A stretch of 64,000 nt of DNA from CAZAPO01 sp044841755 (GTDB taxonomy: Bacteria; Bacteroidota; Bacteroidia; Flavobacteriales; Flavobacteriaceae): assembly GCA_044841755.1 (NCBI GenBank), contig JAXOFM010000005.1, positions 124,001 through 188,000 on the forward strand. Direction: 5' to 3'. Position numbers and translations under genes: made by a program. The notes beneath the pieces were generated by a model. It saw only the letters and a program-made list of their open reading frames with translations. It did not search any database and was not told the origin of the DNA. Shown piece after piece: positions 27,076 through 35,569 of the stretch. Position 1 is the stretch's first letter, and each line of letters begins with the position of its first letter.

Positions 27076-27384
27076 TTAAATACAACTTTTAGGTTTTGGT
27101 ATACCCGCGATCATCGTCGCTTTTTTAAGTGGTCCAGCTGGGAAAAGACTATAAAATTCTTTTACATTAATCACTCCACTTTTTTTGATTCCTCTTATAG
27201 ATAATGCTTCTTCATTTCTATATTTATCATGAATATAATCGATCACTTCCCAGTGCTTATCTGTCATTTCAATATTTTGTTCTTTGGCAATCTCATTACC
27301 AACTTCTTTAGTCCATTGAGAAAAGTCTTGTAAATAGCCTTCCTCATTAACTGTTACTTGTGCTTGTCCATACGTTTTAATCAT
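27076..27384 (-). CDS. TusE/DsrC-family sulfur relay protein
   Basis: A 102-residue protein with the DsrC/TusE fold signature: an N-terminal EGYLQDFSQWTKEVGNEIA, ITHEHW-like DKHWEVIDYIHDKY and the C-terminal arm IAGIPKPKSCI. The penultimate cysteine C101, the sulfur-carrying residue, is present. The second DsrC cysteine, about ten residues earlier in true DsrC, is replaced (KKATMIAG), so the protein is of the single-cysteine TusE-like type. It sits between sqr and the DsrE-like gene and would take sulfur on C101. Confidence 0.9.
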   Translation of the reverse strand: MIKTYGQAQVTVNEEGYLQDFSQWTKEVGNEIAKEQNIEMTDKHWEVIDYIHDKYRNEEALSIRGIKKSGVINVKEFYSLFPAGPLKKATMIAGIPKPKSCI

Positions 27385-27405
27385 GACTCTATATTTAATT
27401 AGTTA

Positions 27406-28650
27406 TTATTCTACTGTTTCTATTTTTTTCCCTTTTTCACTCATTGTTGCTGACACAAATGGTATTGGCCGTCCTTTTAAGAGCATATTCCAATAGATCC
27501 ATCTAAACGCTAGTTTTCCATAATGATTTATTCTACTTTCTTTTAATAGCTTTAGTGGTCCAATTCCTGGGAATGGAAAAGTACCTTCAACAGGCTCTTG
27601 CGTGTAGTTAAAGTCAATTAAAAGTGCTTTACCTTCTCCTGTTTCAACAAAACAATTGGCATGTCCATCAAATTCTTCTTTCAATGGTTCATTATTAATA
27701 TATCGAAGAATATTATCTGTAAGGATGTCTGCTTCAAAGTGTGCAACCGAACCAGCTTTAGATGTAGGCAAATTGGTTGCATCTCCTATAGCAAAGACAT
27801 TTTCATATTCTTTTGATTGTAATGTTGCCTTATGAGTTGGTACAAAATTGAGCTCATCTCCCATTCCAGAACGCTCAATAACTTCATCTCCCATATTTGT
27901 TGGAACGGTTACCAATAGATCATATTCAACTTCTGTATCTGCATAGTCAATAATTTTGTTGTTCTCGTAATCAACACGTTCAATATTAAAATCTACTACT
28001 TCTTTTATTCCTTTTTCTTCCAATAAATGATGTAAAGCTTCGGTTGCTTTAGGTTTTGTAAATGCTCCACCTAATGGAGTTACATAAGTAATATCTACTT
28101 CGTCTCTCATCCCTTTATTCTTGAAATAAGAATCAGCTAAAAAAGCAAACTCAAGAGGTGCAACTGGACATTTAATAGGCATTTCTGTAATATGCACAAC
28201 CAGCTTCCCTCCTTCCCAAGTTCTCAATTTATCACGCAAAGCTTTAGCTCCTTCGTAAGTATAAAAATCAAAGATATTCTCATACCATTTTGGTCCGTTC
28301 ATACCTTCAATTTCATCTGGAGCGATCTTAGTTCCAGTGGCAACTATCAAAACATCATAATCTAACGTATCGCCTCCTTCTAGTTCTACTTTATTTTCTT
28401 CAGGTGCTATTAGCTCTATCTTCTTTTGAATATAGTTCACATGCTCAGGAATAAATTTCTTTCCCTTCTTCTTAACTTGTTTTGTAGTATATATATCAAA
28501 AGGAAGGAATAAAAAACCTGGTTGGTAGTAATGCGTCTTGTACTGATCGATAATAGTAATCTTCCAATCGTTTTTAGGAAGTTTACTTATCAAATGATTC
28601 GCCATCATTGTTCCTGCTGTTCCTGCTCCAAGTATTACTAAGTTTTTCAT
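27406..28650 (-). CDS. sqr: sulfide:quinone oxidoreductase
   Basis: A 414-residue FAD protein: GAGTAGTMMANHL at the N-terminus binds FAD, TGTKIAPDEIEG and FAIGDATNLPTSKAG are the other flavin contacts, and the C-terminus has amphipathic helices for monotopic membrane binding. Two cysteines stand at the usual redox positions, C161 in MPIKCPVAPLEF and C333 in HANCFVETGEG, and the third cysteine of type I enzymes is absent. SQR oxidises sulfide to sulfane sulfur and feeds quinone. It heads a three-gene unit with TusE/DsrC-like and DsrE-like proteins. Confidence 0.93.
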   Translation of the reverse strand: MKNLVILGAGTAGTMMANHLISKLPKNDWKITIIDQYKTHYYQPGFLFLPFDIYTTKQVKKKGKKFIPEHVNYIQKKIELIAPEENKVELEGGDTLDYDVLIVATGTKIAPDEIEGMNGPKWYENIFDFYTYEGAKALRDKLRTWEGGKLVVHITEMPIKCPVAPLEFAFLADSYFKNKGMRDEVDITYVTPLGGAFTKPKATEALHHLLEEKGIKEVVDFNIERVDYENNKIIDYADTEVEYDLLVTVPTNMGDEVIERSGMGDELNFVPTHKATLQSKEYENVFAIGDATNLPTSKAGSVAHFEADILTDNILRYINNEPLKEEFDGHANCFVETGEGKALLIDFNYTQEPVEGTFPFPGIGPLKLLKESRINHYGKLAFRWIYWNMLLKGRPIPFVSATMSEKGKKIETVE

Positions 28651-28665
28651 CGTCTTTTACTTAAC

Positions 28666-28680
28666 AAGTCTATTAGACTT
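28666..28680. promoter_or_regulatory. 15-bp perfect palindrome just upstream of sqr
   Basis: AAGTCTA-T-TAGACTT reads the same on both strands around one central base and lies 16-30 nt before the sqr ATG. It could be an operator in the leader for a sulfur- or redox-sensing repressor. No regulator gene is adjacent. Confidence 0.5.
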
Positions 28681-28737
28681 TATTATGATGTAAAATTAAG
28701 GGAGAGTAGCCATGAAAATTATGACAAAAATCAGGAA

Positions 28738-28770
28738 AACCCCTTGTGTAACCTAAGTTACAAAGGGGTT
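28738..28770 (-). terminator. hairpin between the universal stress gene and sqr: terminator and/or operator
   Basis: AACCCCTT...AAGGGGTT with inner arms GTAAC/GTTAC forms a long stem with one bulge, 25 nt after the stress-protein stop and followed on the minus strand by TTCCTGATTTTTG. The inner part is a perfect 16-bp palindrome TGTAACCTAAGTTACA (28747-28762), which resembles a CRP/FNR-type site and lies about 97-112 nt upstream of sqr. Both readings are possible. Confidence 0.5.
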
Positions 28771-28794
28771 CACTGTCTCGAAATTTACAATAAT

Positions 28795-29649
28795 TTAGGT
28801 AATATGATTACCTGTGTTTTCCATGACTAAAAACGGAACATCAATCTTAAAGGCGAAAGTTTCAACCAAATGTCTGGCAAACAATCGTTCTAAAAAAGAA
28901 TGCCTTCTGCTCATCATGGCAAGCAGTTTAATATCGTTGTCTTTTATGTACTGCTGAACAGTTTCAAAAATATCCTTCTTTTCAAGGTCTACAAATTCAT
29001 GAGTTAAGCTACTAAAACAATTATCTAAAAAAGCTCTGTTATTTTCTTGCCCTTGAGAAAGTGTTTCTTTGTTGGTAAGGTGTAAAATGTCAATCTTCGC
29101 ATTATACAAATTTGAAATATGCATAAGTGGCTCTAATTCTTGTTTATTATATAAACTTAGATAGTCTGACGGAAAAGCAATCTTATCTACACCACTAAAC
29201 ATACAACCATCTGGAATTGCCAATACAGGAGTACTACACCTTTGCATAACTCTTGCAGTGTTACTACCAAAAATTACTTTTTCGGCTCCAGAAGCACCTT
29301 TGGTACCCATAACAATAAGATCAATTCCTTTTGCATCACATATTTGATTAATCCCATCTACAAAGTTGTCATAGTCTACTATGGAATAGAACTCATGGTT
29401 CTCATTACGATACTTTTGTTTCATTTCCTTAATCACATTCGTAATAGAATGCTTAGCCGTATCTATTAAAGTTTGGTAGATGGTGGCAGATGAAGACATG
29501 GTCATAAGGTCATCTGACACAAAAGCCGATGCCTTTTGAATATTTATTACATAAAACTCACAAGTTTCGTCCTTGAAAAGCTCCATTGCATAATCTATTG
29601 CATTAATAGAGTTCTTCGAAAAATCTGTTGGTAATAATATTGCTTTCAC
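28795..29649 (-). CDS. universal stress protein with two UspA domains
   Basis: I place the start at GTG 29649, which gives the canonical (M)KAILLPTDFSKNSINA; the frame continues upstream to a TTG at 29697 that would add 16 unconserved residues. The 284-residue protein has two UspA domains. The first ends with the ATP-binding motif GTKGASGAEKVIFGSNTARV; the second (from about 150) keeps the fold but has MSRRHSFLERLFARHLVE in place of the G-x2-G-x9-G loop. Such proteins respond to energy or redox stress. It is transcribed in the same direction as the sqr unit. Confidence 0.88.
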   Translation of the reverse strand: MKAILLPTDFSKNSINAIDYAMELFKDETCEFYVINIQKASAFVSDDLMTMSSSATIYQTLIDTAKHSITNVIKEMKQKYRNENHEFYSIVDYDNFVDGINQICDAKGIDLIVMGTKGASGAEKVIFGSNTARVMQRCSTPVLAIPDGCMFSGVDKIAFPSDYLSLYNKQELEPLMHISNLYNAKIDILHLTNKETLSQGQENNRAFLDNCFSSLTHEFVDLEKKDIFETVQQYIKDNDIKLLAMMSRRHSFLERLFARHLVETFAFKIDVPFLVMENTGNHIT

Positions 29650-29822
29650 TGACCTGCTATTTTTTAACAGGGTAAAAATATTAAAGGAGTTGGGCAAAAA
29701 CTATGATAAATGTCAGTTGGGATAATTTCTATTTTCAGCAAATAATTAGCTTGTTTTAAGAATCCATTGTATTTTGGCATAATAAATGGAAAGATTTTCG
29801 TTATAATCTCAAACCTAATTTT

Positions 29823-30602
29823 ATGCGATCTCTAATTATTGCCCTAACCTTATTGATTTCATTTTCTATTAATGCCCAAAATAATGCAGTAGCAGCTGGT
29901 GAAAAACTAGTTTTTACAGCCTCTTACAATATGTCTGGTCTTTTAACAGACCTTGCTCAAGTAACCATGGAAACAAGTGAGGTTAAAACTTCTTCAAGTA
30001 CTTTACTTAGATTGAAATGTAAAGCAAGAACCTATACTAAATGGGATAACTTCTTCAAAATTAACGACCTGTATGAAAGCTATGTAAGCCCAAAAACACT
30101 AAAACCTTATTTATACAAAAGAGATATTAATGAAGGTGGCTACTACAAGTTCATGCAATACAATTACAACCACAAGACAGGAACTGTAAAAAGTTTAAAA
30201 AGAAAACGTAGAGGTGATGGAACCTTTTGGGACGAGAAGAAAAATCTAAATATTGGAACTAGCACCAAAGATCTAGTAGCTACACTTTATCATATAAGAA
30301 CTTTAGATATTCATAAAGCTGCTAATGGTAGTACAGACACTTTTACTGTATTAATGGATAACAAAGAATATAAAGTATCACTCACGATGTTAGGTAAAGA
30401 AACCATTAATACAGAACTTGGCAGAAAAGAGTGCTACAAATTAGCTATCGCTATTAACAATAGTGATGTGTTAAAAGGAAACAACGACAACTTATTATGG
30501 CTAACAGCTGATGAAAATAAAATTCCTGTTTACGCAAAATTCAAAGTTCCTGTTGGTAATGGCGAGCTTAAAATTCAAAGTGCTACAGGTTTAAAAAACT
30601 AA
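29823..30602 (+). CDS. DUF3108 exported protein
   Basis: A 259-residue protein with a signal peptide (cleavage near NAQNNA, residue 20) and one DUF3108 domain: GEKLVFTASYNMSGLLTDLA near 27-46, LYESYVSPKTLKPYLYKRDI near 95-113 and DLVATLYHIRTLD near 155. The domain is a beta-rich periplasmic fold of unknown function common in Bacteroidota. The next gene follows after 4 nt, so the two are probably co-transcribed. Confidence 0.9.
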   Translation: MRSLIIALTLLISFSINAQNNAVAAGEKLVFTASYNMSGLLTDLAQVTMETSEVKTSSSTLLRLKCKARTYTKWDNFFKINDLYESYVSPKTLKPYLYKRDINEGGYYKFMQYNYNHKTGTVKSLKRKRRGDGTFWDEKKNLNIGTSTKDLVATLYHIRTLDIHKAANGSTDTFTVLMDNKEYKVSLTMLGKETINTELGRKECYKLAIAINNSDVLKGNNDNLLWLTADENKIPVYAKFKVPVGNGELKIQSATGLKN

Positions 30603-30606
30603 AATT

Positions 30607-30936
30607 ATGAGATTAATAGTAACTGTTTTAGCTGTACTTGCAGCAATACTAGGACTTGCTTTATCAATTCTTCCTTTCGGAAATATTGCTTTAATACCAA
30701 TTATAGCAGCTTTTATTCTTGGCTTTGTTGCTTTTAAGATGGCGCAAAAGGAAGGTAAGAACACCAAATTTGTTAAGGTAATTTTCTTGATTACTATTGT
30801 TGCGTTGGTTATGTCTATTTATCGTACAATTACTGATGAAAATGTAGTTGAAAATGACATTGAAACCATTGAAAAAGAGCAACAATCTGAAGAGGAAGCT
30901 ATCGAAGAATTAGAAGGTATAGAAATTGAAGATTAA
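30607..30936 (+). CDS. small membrane protein with acidic tail
   Basis: A 109-residue protein with three hydrophobic segments (about 2-20, 24-42 and 52-70) separated by very short loops, and a C-terminal cytoplasmic or periplasmic tail of about 35 residues that is almost all Glu, Asp and Ile (EEEAIEELEGIEIED at the end). I do not recognise a named family. It follows the DUF3108 gene by 4 nt. Confidence 0.8.
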   Translation: MRLIVTVLAVLAAILGLALSILPFGNIALIPIIAAFILGFVAFKMAQKEGKNTKFVKVIFLITIVALVMSIYRTITDENVVENDIETIEKEQQSEEEAIEELEGIEIED

Positions 30937-30977
30937 TCAATTTTTTACGTTCTTTGTTCAGCTATTAATTCACTTTT

Positions 30978-32018
30978 ATGAAACTATTTGTGTATGCTTC
31001 TGCATTGGTTTTGGTTGGCTCTTGTGCAACTTTAAGTCACAAAGAGAAAATTCAAGCTATCAAAGACAATATATCAATTGTAGAACCTACACAAATAGAA
31101 AAATATGCCAATACCATTACAGCTTTAGAACTCAAAGAATTTTTATACATATTCGCTTCTGACGAATTTGAAGGACGTCTTGTTGGGTCCGAAGGTCAGA
31201 AAAAAGGAGTGCAATTTCTAAGCAATTATTATAAAGAAAATGGTATTAGATCACCTTATGGTAATGGTGAATACTTTCAGGAAATTCCAAAATCGTTTTT
31301 AGGCGATGATTATGAAGCATCAGAAAACGTACTTGCCTTTATTGAAGGCACAGAAAAACCAAAAGAGGTAATTGTTATTTCAGCGCATCATGATCACGAG
31401 GGAGTTGATGCAGAAGGCGAAATTTATAATGGTGCAGACGATGATGGCTCAGGTACTGTCGCCTTAATGGAAATGGCAGAAGCTTTTAAAGAAGCTAAAA
31501 AAGATGGTCATGGTCCTAGGCGTAGTATTTTATTCTTACACTTAACTGCCGAAGAAATTGGGCTACAAGGTTCTAAATATTATACTGAGAATCCAGCTTT
31601 TCCTTTAAGAAGAACTATCGCTAACCTTAATATAGACATGATTGGTCGTGTAGATAGAAGACATGTTGAAAGTGGAAACGAAGACTATCTTTACCTTATA
31701 GGTTCTGATAGATTGAGTACTGAACTGCATTACGTTTCAGAGGCAGTTAATGATAGATTCTCTAATCTCGAACTGAATTATATTTATAATGATGAGAACG
31801 ATCATAACAGATATTATTTCCGTTCAGATCATTACAATTTTGCGAAGCATAATATTCCAGTGATCTTCTATTTTAACGGTGAGCATGAAGACTATCATCA
31901 GGTTTCAGATACTCCAGATAAGATCAACTACGAACTGCTGGAAAAACGCACTAAATTGATATTTGCTACCGCTTGGCAGCTTGCAAATCAGAAAAAGCGA
32001 CTTAAAGTTGACAAATAG
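30978..32018 (+). CDS. lipoprotein M28-family aminopeptidase (no PA domain)
   Basis: A 346-residue protein with lipobox LVLVGSC (C16), so it is probably a lipoprotein. The M28 zinc site is complete: H137 and D139 in SAHHDHEG, the bridging Asp in NGADDDGSGT near 154, catalytic and metal Glu in TAEEIG near 192, Asp in NIDMIGR near 216 and a C-terminal His in FRSDHYNF. It should release N-terminal residues from exported peptides. It is a shorter paralogue of the next gene, from which a 95-nt gap without a terminator separates it. Confidence 0.93.
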   Translation: MKLFVYASALVLVGSCATLSHKEKIQAIKDNISIVEPTQIEKYANTITALELKEFLYIFASDEFEGRLVGSEGQKKGVQFLSNYYKENGIRSPYGNGEYFQEIPKSFLGDDYEASENVLAFIEGTEKPKEVIVISAHHDHEGVDAEGEIYNGADDDGSGTVALMEMAEAFKEAKKDGHGPRRSILFLHLTAEEIGLQGSKYYTENPAFPLRRTIANLNIDMIGRVDRRHVESGNEDYLYLIGSDRLSTELHYVSEAVNDRFSNLELNYIYNDENDHNRYYFRSDHYNFAKHNIPVIFYFNGEHEDYHQVSDTPDKINYELLEKRTKLIFATAWQLANQKKRLKVDK

Positions 32019-32111
32019 TTGTTAAAAAGTGTTAAAAGGAAGCCCTTACTAAAGTTAACACTCACTTCTTTTTCGTAATATCGCACATCACTTAAACATA
32101 ATTCAAAATAG

Positions 32112-33665
32112 ATGAAAAAACTATTCTTAATTTCATTGCTATTCATGGTAGCTTTTTCTTGTAAAAAAGAAGCAACACAAGAAGATATTATTAACTATGC
32201 TGGCACAATTACGCAAGACGAATTAAAAGAAATGCTTTATGTATATGCTTCTGATGAGTTTGAAGGTCGTGACACAGGATCAGAAGGACAGAAAAAAGCT
32301 GTAGCATACATTCAAAAGTTCTATGAAGATACTGGCATTCCTTCAGTAATTGATGGAAACTATTTCCAGAATGTTCCTTTAAATACAGTAAAAACTCCTA
32401 AAGTTTCAATTTCTGTAAACGGTACATCATTTAATTATTTTGACGATTTTATCTCGCAAACAGCAGCGGCTACAGGAACATTTTCTGCTAACGAAATTGT
32501 ATACGCTGGTTACGGAATTGATGACGAAAAATATAGTGACTACACTAACCTAGATGTTAAAGGAAAAATTGTTGTAGTAAAAGGTGGTGAGCCAAAAGAT
32601 GCAGCTGGAAACAATGTGATTTCTGGTGGTAAAGAAAGATCAAAATGGTCTAATGGTCGTCAGGCAATTTCGGCAAAGAGAGATGCTGCTAAAGACAAAG
32701 GTGCAAAAGCACTTTTCTACATGGATACTGAACTATTTAAGCGTTACTCTGACTTTTTTAGACAGAGAGAAGCTACTGGTGGAAGCAAGCGCTTATCATT
32801 ACCAATGAAAGATGATGCTGCAGAAGAGATTTATTACTTTTTAATAAGTGAAAACTTAGGTAAAGCATTAGTTGGTAACATTAATGAAAGTAGTGATACT
32901 GCTAACGTAACTACACAGCTAGACGTAAATTATGAAAGTGTAACAGAGTCTTTAGATTCTGAAAATGTTGCGGCTATCCTTAAAGGAACTGAAAAACCAG
33001 ATGAGTACATTGTAATCTCTTCGCATTTAGATCACGTTGGTGTAAATGAAGAAGGAGAAGTATTTAATGGTGCAGATGACGATGGTTCTGGAACAGTTTC
33101 AATGCTTGAAATTGCTGAAGCTTTTAAAGCTGCTGCAGATAAAGGTCATGGTCCAAAACGTTCTATTATCTTCTTACACGTTACTGGGGAAGAAAGAGGT
33201 TTATTAGGTTCTAGATATTATACTGATTATGAACCATTAAAACCATTAGCAAATACAGTAGCTAACTTAAATATAGATATGATTGGTCGTATAGATCCAA
33301 AACGTGAGGGCGACAGAAACTATATTTACCTAATTGGTAGTGATATGTTAAGTACAGAGTTACACAACGTATCAGAAGAAGTTAACAAAACCTTTACCAA
33401 TATTGAGTTAGATTACAAATACAATGGTGAAGAAGATCCTAACCGTTTTTACTATCGCTCAGATCACTATAATTTTGCAAAGAATAACATCCCTGTGATT
33501 TTCTATTTTAACGGTACACATGACGATTACCACAGAATTTCTGATACTCCAGATAAAATTGAATACGACTTGTTAGAAAACCGCTCTAGATTGGTTTTCC
33601 ATACAGCATGGGAATTAGCCAACCGTGAAAATCGTGTGGTAGTTGATAAAGCTACAGAAGAATAA
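32112..33665 (+). CDS. lipoprotein M28-family aminopeptidase with PA-like insert
   Basis: A 517-residue lipoprotein (lipobox MVAFSCKK). It shares N- and C-terminal segments with the preceding gene: ELKEMLYVYASDEFEGRDTGSEG and the M28 core SSHLDHVG, NGADDDGSGTVS, TGEERGLLGSRYY, LNIDMIGR, YRSDHYNFAKNNIP. Between them it carries about 180 additional residues, including YAGYGIDDEKYSDYTNLDV, KGKIVVVKGG and AKDKGAKALFYMD, the look of a protease-associated (PA) domain. All metal ligands are present. It ends at a strong terminator. Confidence 0.94.
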   Translation: MKKLFLISLLFMVAFSCKKEATQEDIINYAGTITQDELKEMLYVYASDEFEGRDTGSEGQKKAVAYIQKFYEDTGIPSVIDGNYFQNVPLNTVKTPKVSISVNGTSFNYFDDFISQTAAATGTFSANEIVYAGYGIDDEKYSDYTNLDVKGKIVVVKGGEPKDAAGNNVISGGKERSKWSNGRQAISAKRDAAKDKGAKALFYMDTELFKRYSDFFRQREATGGSKRLSLPMKDDAAEEIYYFLISENLGKALVGNINESSDTANVTTQLDVNYESVTESLDSENVAAILKGTEKPDEYIVISSHLDHVGVNEEGEVFNGADDDGSGTVSMLEIAEAFKAAADKGHGPKRSIIFLHVTGEERGLLGSRYYTDYEPLKPLANTVANLNIDMIGRIDPKREGDRNYIYLIGSDMLSTELHNVSEEVNKTFTNIELDYKYNGEEDPNRFYYRSDHYNFAKNNIPVIFYFNGTHDDYHRISDTPDKIEYDLLENRSRLVFHTAWELANRENRVVVDKATEE

Positions 33666-33706
33666 CATATTGCTGTCATTATAATATCAATAATAAATTA
33701 TAATAG

Positions 33707-33740
33707 AAAGCCGTCCAATATAATATTGGACGGCTTTTTT
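33707..33740 (+). terminator. terminator of the M28 pair
   Basis: A perfect 14-bp stem AAAGCCGTCCAATA / TATTGGACGGCTTT with a TAA loop, followed by TTT, lies 41 nt after the stop codon. Confidence 0.93.
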
Positions 33741-33810
33741 GTTTTCTTTTGGTAAATTCGTACGAAATAGTTGAACATCTAACTGTTATGTGTCAATAGA
33801 GAAACCTTTA

Positions 33811-34860
33811 ATGAAGAAAAAGATAATTTCGTATTACCTGATAAAGGTATTTCTAATTTTAACCTATTCGTGTAAAAACTCGAACTACAAAACTGACAAC
33901 TATACATCAGAAAAGAATAAAATTGATACAACTCTTTATCTAAAAGAAACTCGTGGAATTCGTGATATTTTGGAGGACAAAAAAGGAAACCTTTGGTTCT
34001 CTAGTCCAGATTATATAGCAAAATTTAATGGGGAAGTCATGTATTATTTTTCTGAAGATGATGGGTTAAGTATTACAGGAAATATACAGGAAGATAAAAG
34101 TGGTGTAGTTTGGATTGAGAATGGCTTTCAAGCATTTAAATATGATGGAGAAAGTTTTTCACAAGAAAGATTAGATAGTCTCGTAGGTCCGGATGGACTT
34201 TGGATTCAGCGAGGGTTGAACCCAACTGATACTACATATGTTCAACCCGGGTTATACGAAATAAATAAGAAAACTAGTAACTTTCATCCTCTTCCTATAC
34301 CCAAAGGCACTTATAACAAGTTTTTACACTTACCTTCAACAAGAGCACTTATAAGCAAAGATAGTACCGTTTGGTTTGCTACTATGAATGAAATATACGG
34401 GTTTAAAAACAACAGATTTACTTCTATAGGTAATGAGGAAATGGGTAGACAAAACGACGAACGTCAAATAGGCATACGAGGAATTTTCGTAGATAGTAAA
34501 GGAACTTTATGGATTGCTGATAATGGAGCAGGAGTATTTACATATGATGGTGAAGAGATAGAAAATTTTACCAAAAAACATCATTTGGACGAAGGAGATG
34601 TAGAAGGAAACTCTCTTCATCGAGCGTTTTCAATTGCGGAAGATTCTATGGGCAAGATGTGGTTTAGGACAGTTTATTCAGGAATTTGGAGCTATGACCC
34701 CATTAGAGAAGAATTTAATAATTACACGTCGGATCACGGGGTAAAGAGTGATAATATATGGTCAATATATAAAACAAATGAAGGCGAATTGCTATTTGCA
34801 GGTGAATCACCAGCAGCAGTTTATGTATTTGATGGTAAAATATTTCATAGAAAGTATTAA
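33811..34860 (+). CDS. lipoprotein with two-component-regulator-type beta-propeller repeats
   Basis: The ATG at 33811 opens a lipoprotein signal (IKVFLILTYSCKNS); a GTG seven codons upstream is not needed. The 349-residue protein shows at least five repeats of the reg_prop type, each with a D-x-x-G-x-x-W core: DILEDKKGNLWFSS, NIQEDKSGVVWIEN, GIFVDSKGTLWIADNGAG, SIAEDSMGKMWFRT and SIYKTNEGELLFAG. In hybrid two-component systems such propellers form periplasmic sensor domains, but here no transmembrane or kinase part follows. A free-standing ligand-binding propeller lipoprotein is the most that can be said. Confidence 0.82.
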   Translation: MKKKIISYYLIKVFLILTYSCKNSNYKTDNYTSEKNKIDTTLYLKETRGIRDILEDKKGNLWFSSPDYIAKFNGEVMYYFSEDDGLSITGNIQEDKSGVVWIENGFQAFKYDGESFSQERLDSLVGPDGLWIQRGLNPTDTTYVQPGLYEINKKTSNFHPLPIPKGTYNKFLHLPSTRALISKDSTVWFATMNEIYGFKNNRFTSIGNEEMGRQNDERQIGIRGIFVDSKGTLWIADNGAGVFTYDGEEIENFTKKHHLDEGDVEGNSLHRAFSIAEDSMGKMWFRTVYSGIWSYDPIREEFNNYTSDHGVKSDNIWSIYKTNEGELLFAGESPAAVYVFDGKIFHRKY

Positions 34861-34984
34861 AAAACAAACGTACAACAATGCAATAATTCATTGAGGTTTT
34901 GGGCTATGTTCTCTCATCATAAACAAAATGTATTACAATGTAAATGATAATAAGGTTAACTAAAAATAATTATTCATATCGGTC

Positions 34985-35362
34985 ATGGTAAATTATATAG
35001 ATGGTTTTGTATTCCCCATTAAAGAAGTTCATATTGAAGAATATAGACAGATAGCAGCTAAAGTCGCAGATATCTGGAAAGAATATGGAGCGCTCGCCTA
35101 CTTTGAATCTGTTGACGATGGACTCGTAATAGAAGGGACGCTTTCCTTTGATAATTTAGTATCTAAAGATAAAGATGAAACCATCATATTTGGTTGGATG
35201 GCATTCGAATCACAAGAAACAAGAGATTATGCTCACAAAAAAGTAGCTTCTGATCCGAAAATGATTGATTTAGTAACTCCATTAATGAATCCAGACAAAC
35301 TAATCTTTGATGCATCAAGAATGGTTTATGGTGGATTTAAGCCCCTAGTGCAAACTTCATAA
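34985..35362 (+). CDS. DUF1428 family protein
   Basis: A 125-residue soluble protein with the DUF1428 pattern from its first residues: MVNYIDGFVFPI near 1-12, YRQIAAKVADIWKEYGAL near 20-37, FGWMAFESQETRD near 72-84 and FDASRMVYGGFKPLV at the end. The fold is a dimeric alpha-beta barrel; function is unknown. It stands alone after 124 nt without recognisable features and is followed by a terminator. Confidence 0.9.
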   Translation: MVNYIDGFVFPIKEVHIEEYRQIAAKVADIWKEYGALAYFESVDDGLVIEGTLSFDNLVSKDKDETIIFGWMAFESQETRDYAHKKVASDPKMIDLVTPLMNPDKLIFDASRMVYGGFKPLVQTS

Positions 35363-35401
35363 GAACCTAAAATCGATATAGTTCAATAATACTAAACAAA
35401 A

Positions 35402-35434
35402 AAAGCTTCTCTTAATGAGAAGCTTTGTCTTTTT
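35402..35434. terminator. bidirectional terminator between DUF1428 gene and tRNA-His
   Basis: A perfect 10-bp stem AAAGCTTCTC / GAGAAGCTTT with a TTAAT loop. GTCTTTTT follows on the plus strand and TTTTTGTTT on the minus strand, so it can end both transcripts. Confidence 0.85.
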
Positions 35435-35435
35435 G

Positions 35436-35510
35436 GGTGGAAGACCGGTTTCGAACCGGCGACCTCTAGAACCACAATCTAGCGCTCTAACCAGCTGAGC
35501 TACAACCACC
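35436..35510 (-). tRNA. tRNA-His (anticodon GUG)
   Basis: The cloverleaf is clear: D arm GCTC/GAGC, anticodon stem CTAGA/TCTAG around the loop TTGTGGT, T arm GCCGG-TTCGAAA-CCGGT. The extra 5' G (-1) and discriminator C typical of histidine tRNAs are encoded. The acceptor strands GTGGTTG and CTTCCAC pair at five positions, with two U-U mismatches at 5-68 and 6-67. CCA is not encoded. Confidence 0.93.
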
Positions 35511-35569
35511 ATTTAATTGCGTGTGCAAATGTAAATTATTTCATTTTTTTTGCAAAGGTTTTTAAGCAA

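Noticed and set aside
27076..27384. Possible dissimilatory sulfite reductase system because of the DsrC-like gene
   Set aside because: The second DsrC cysteine is missing and there are no dsrAB, dsrMKJOP or apr genes; an SQR-linked sulfur relay explains the locus better.
34861..34984. Gene or RNA in the gap after the propeller lipoprotein
   Set aside because: No hairpin, promoter match or coding frame could be supported in these 124 nt.
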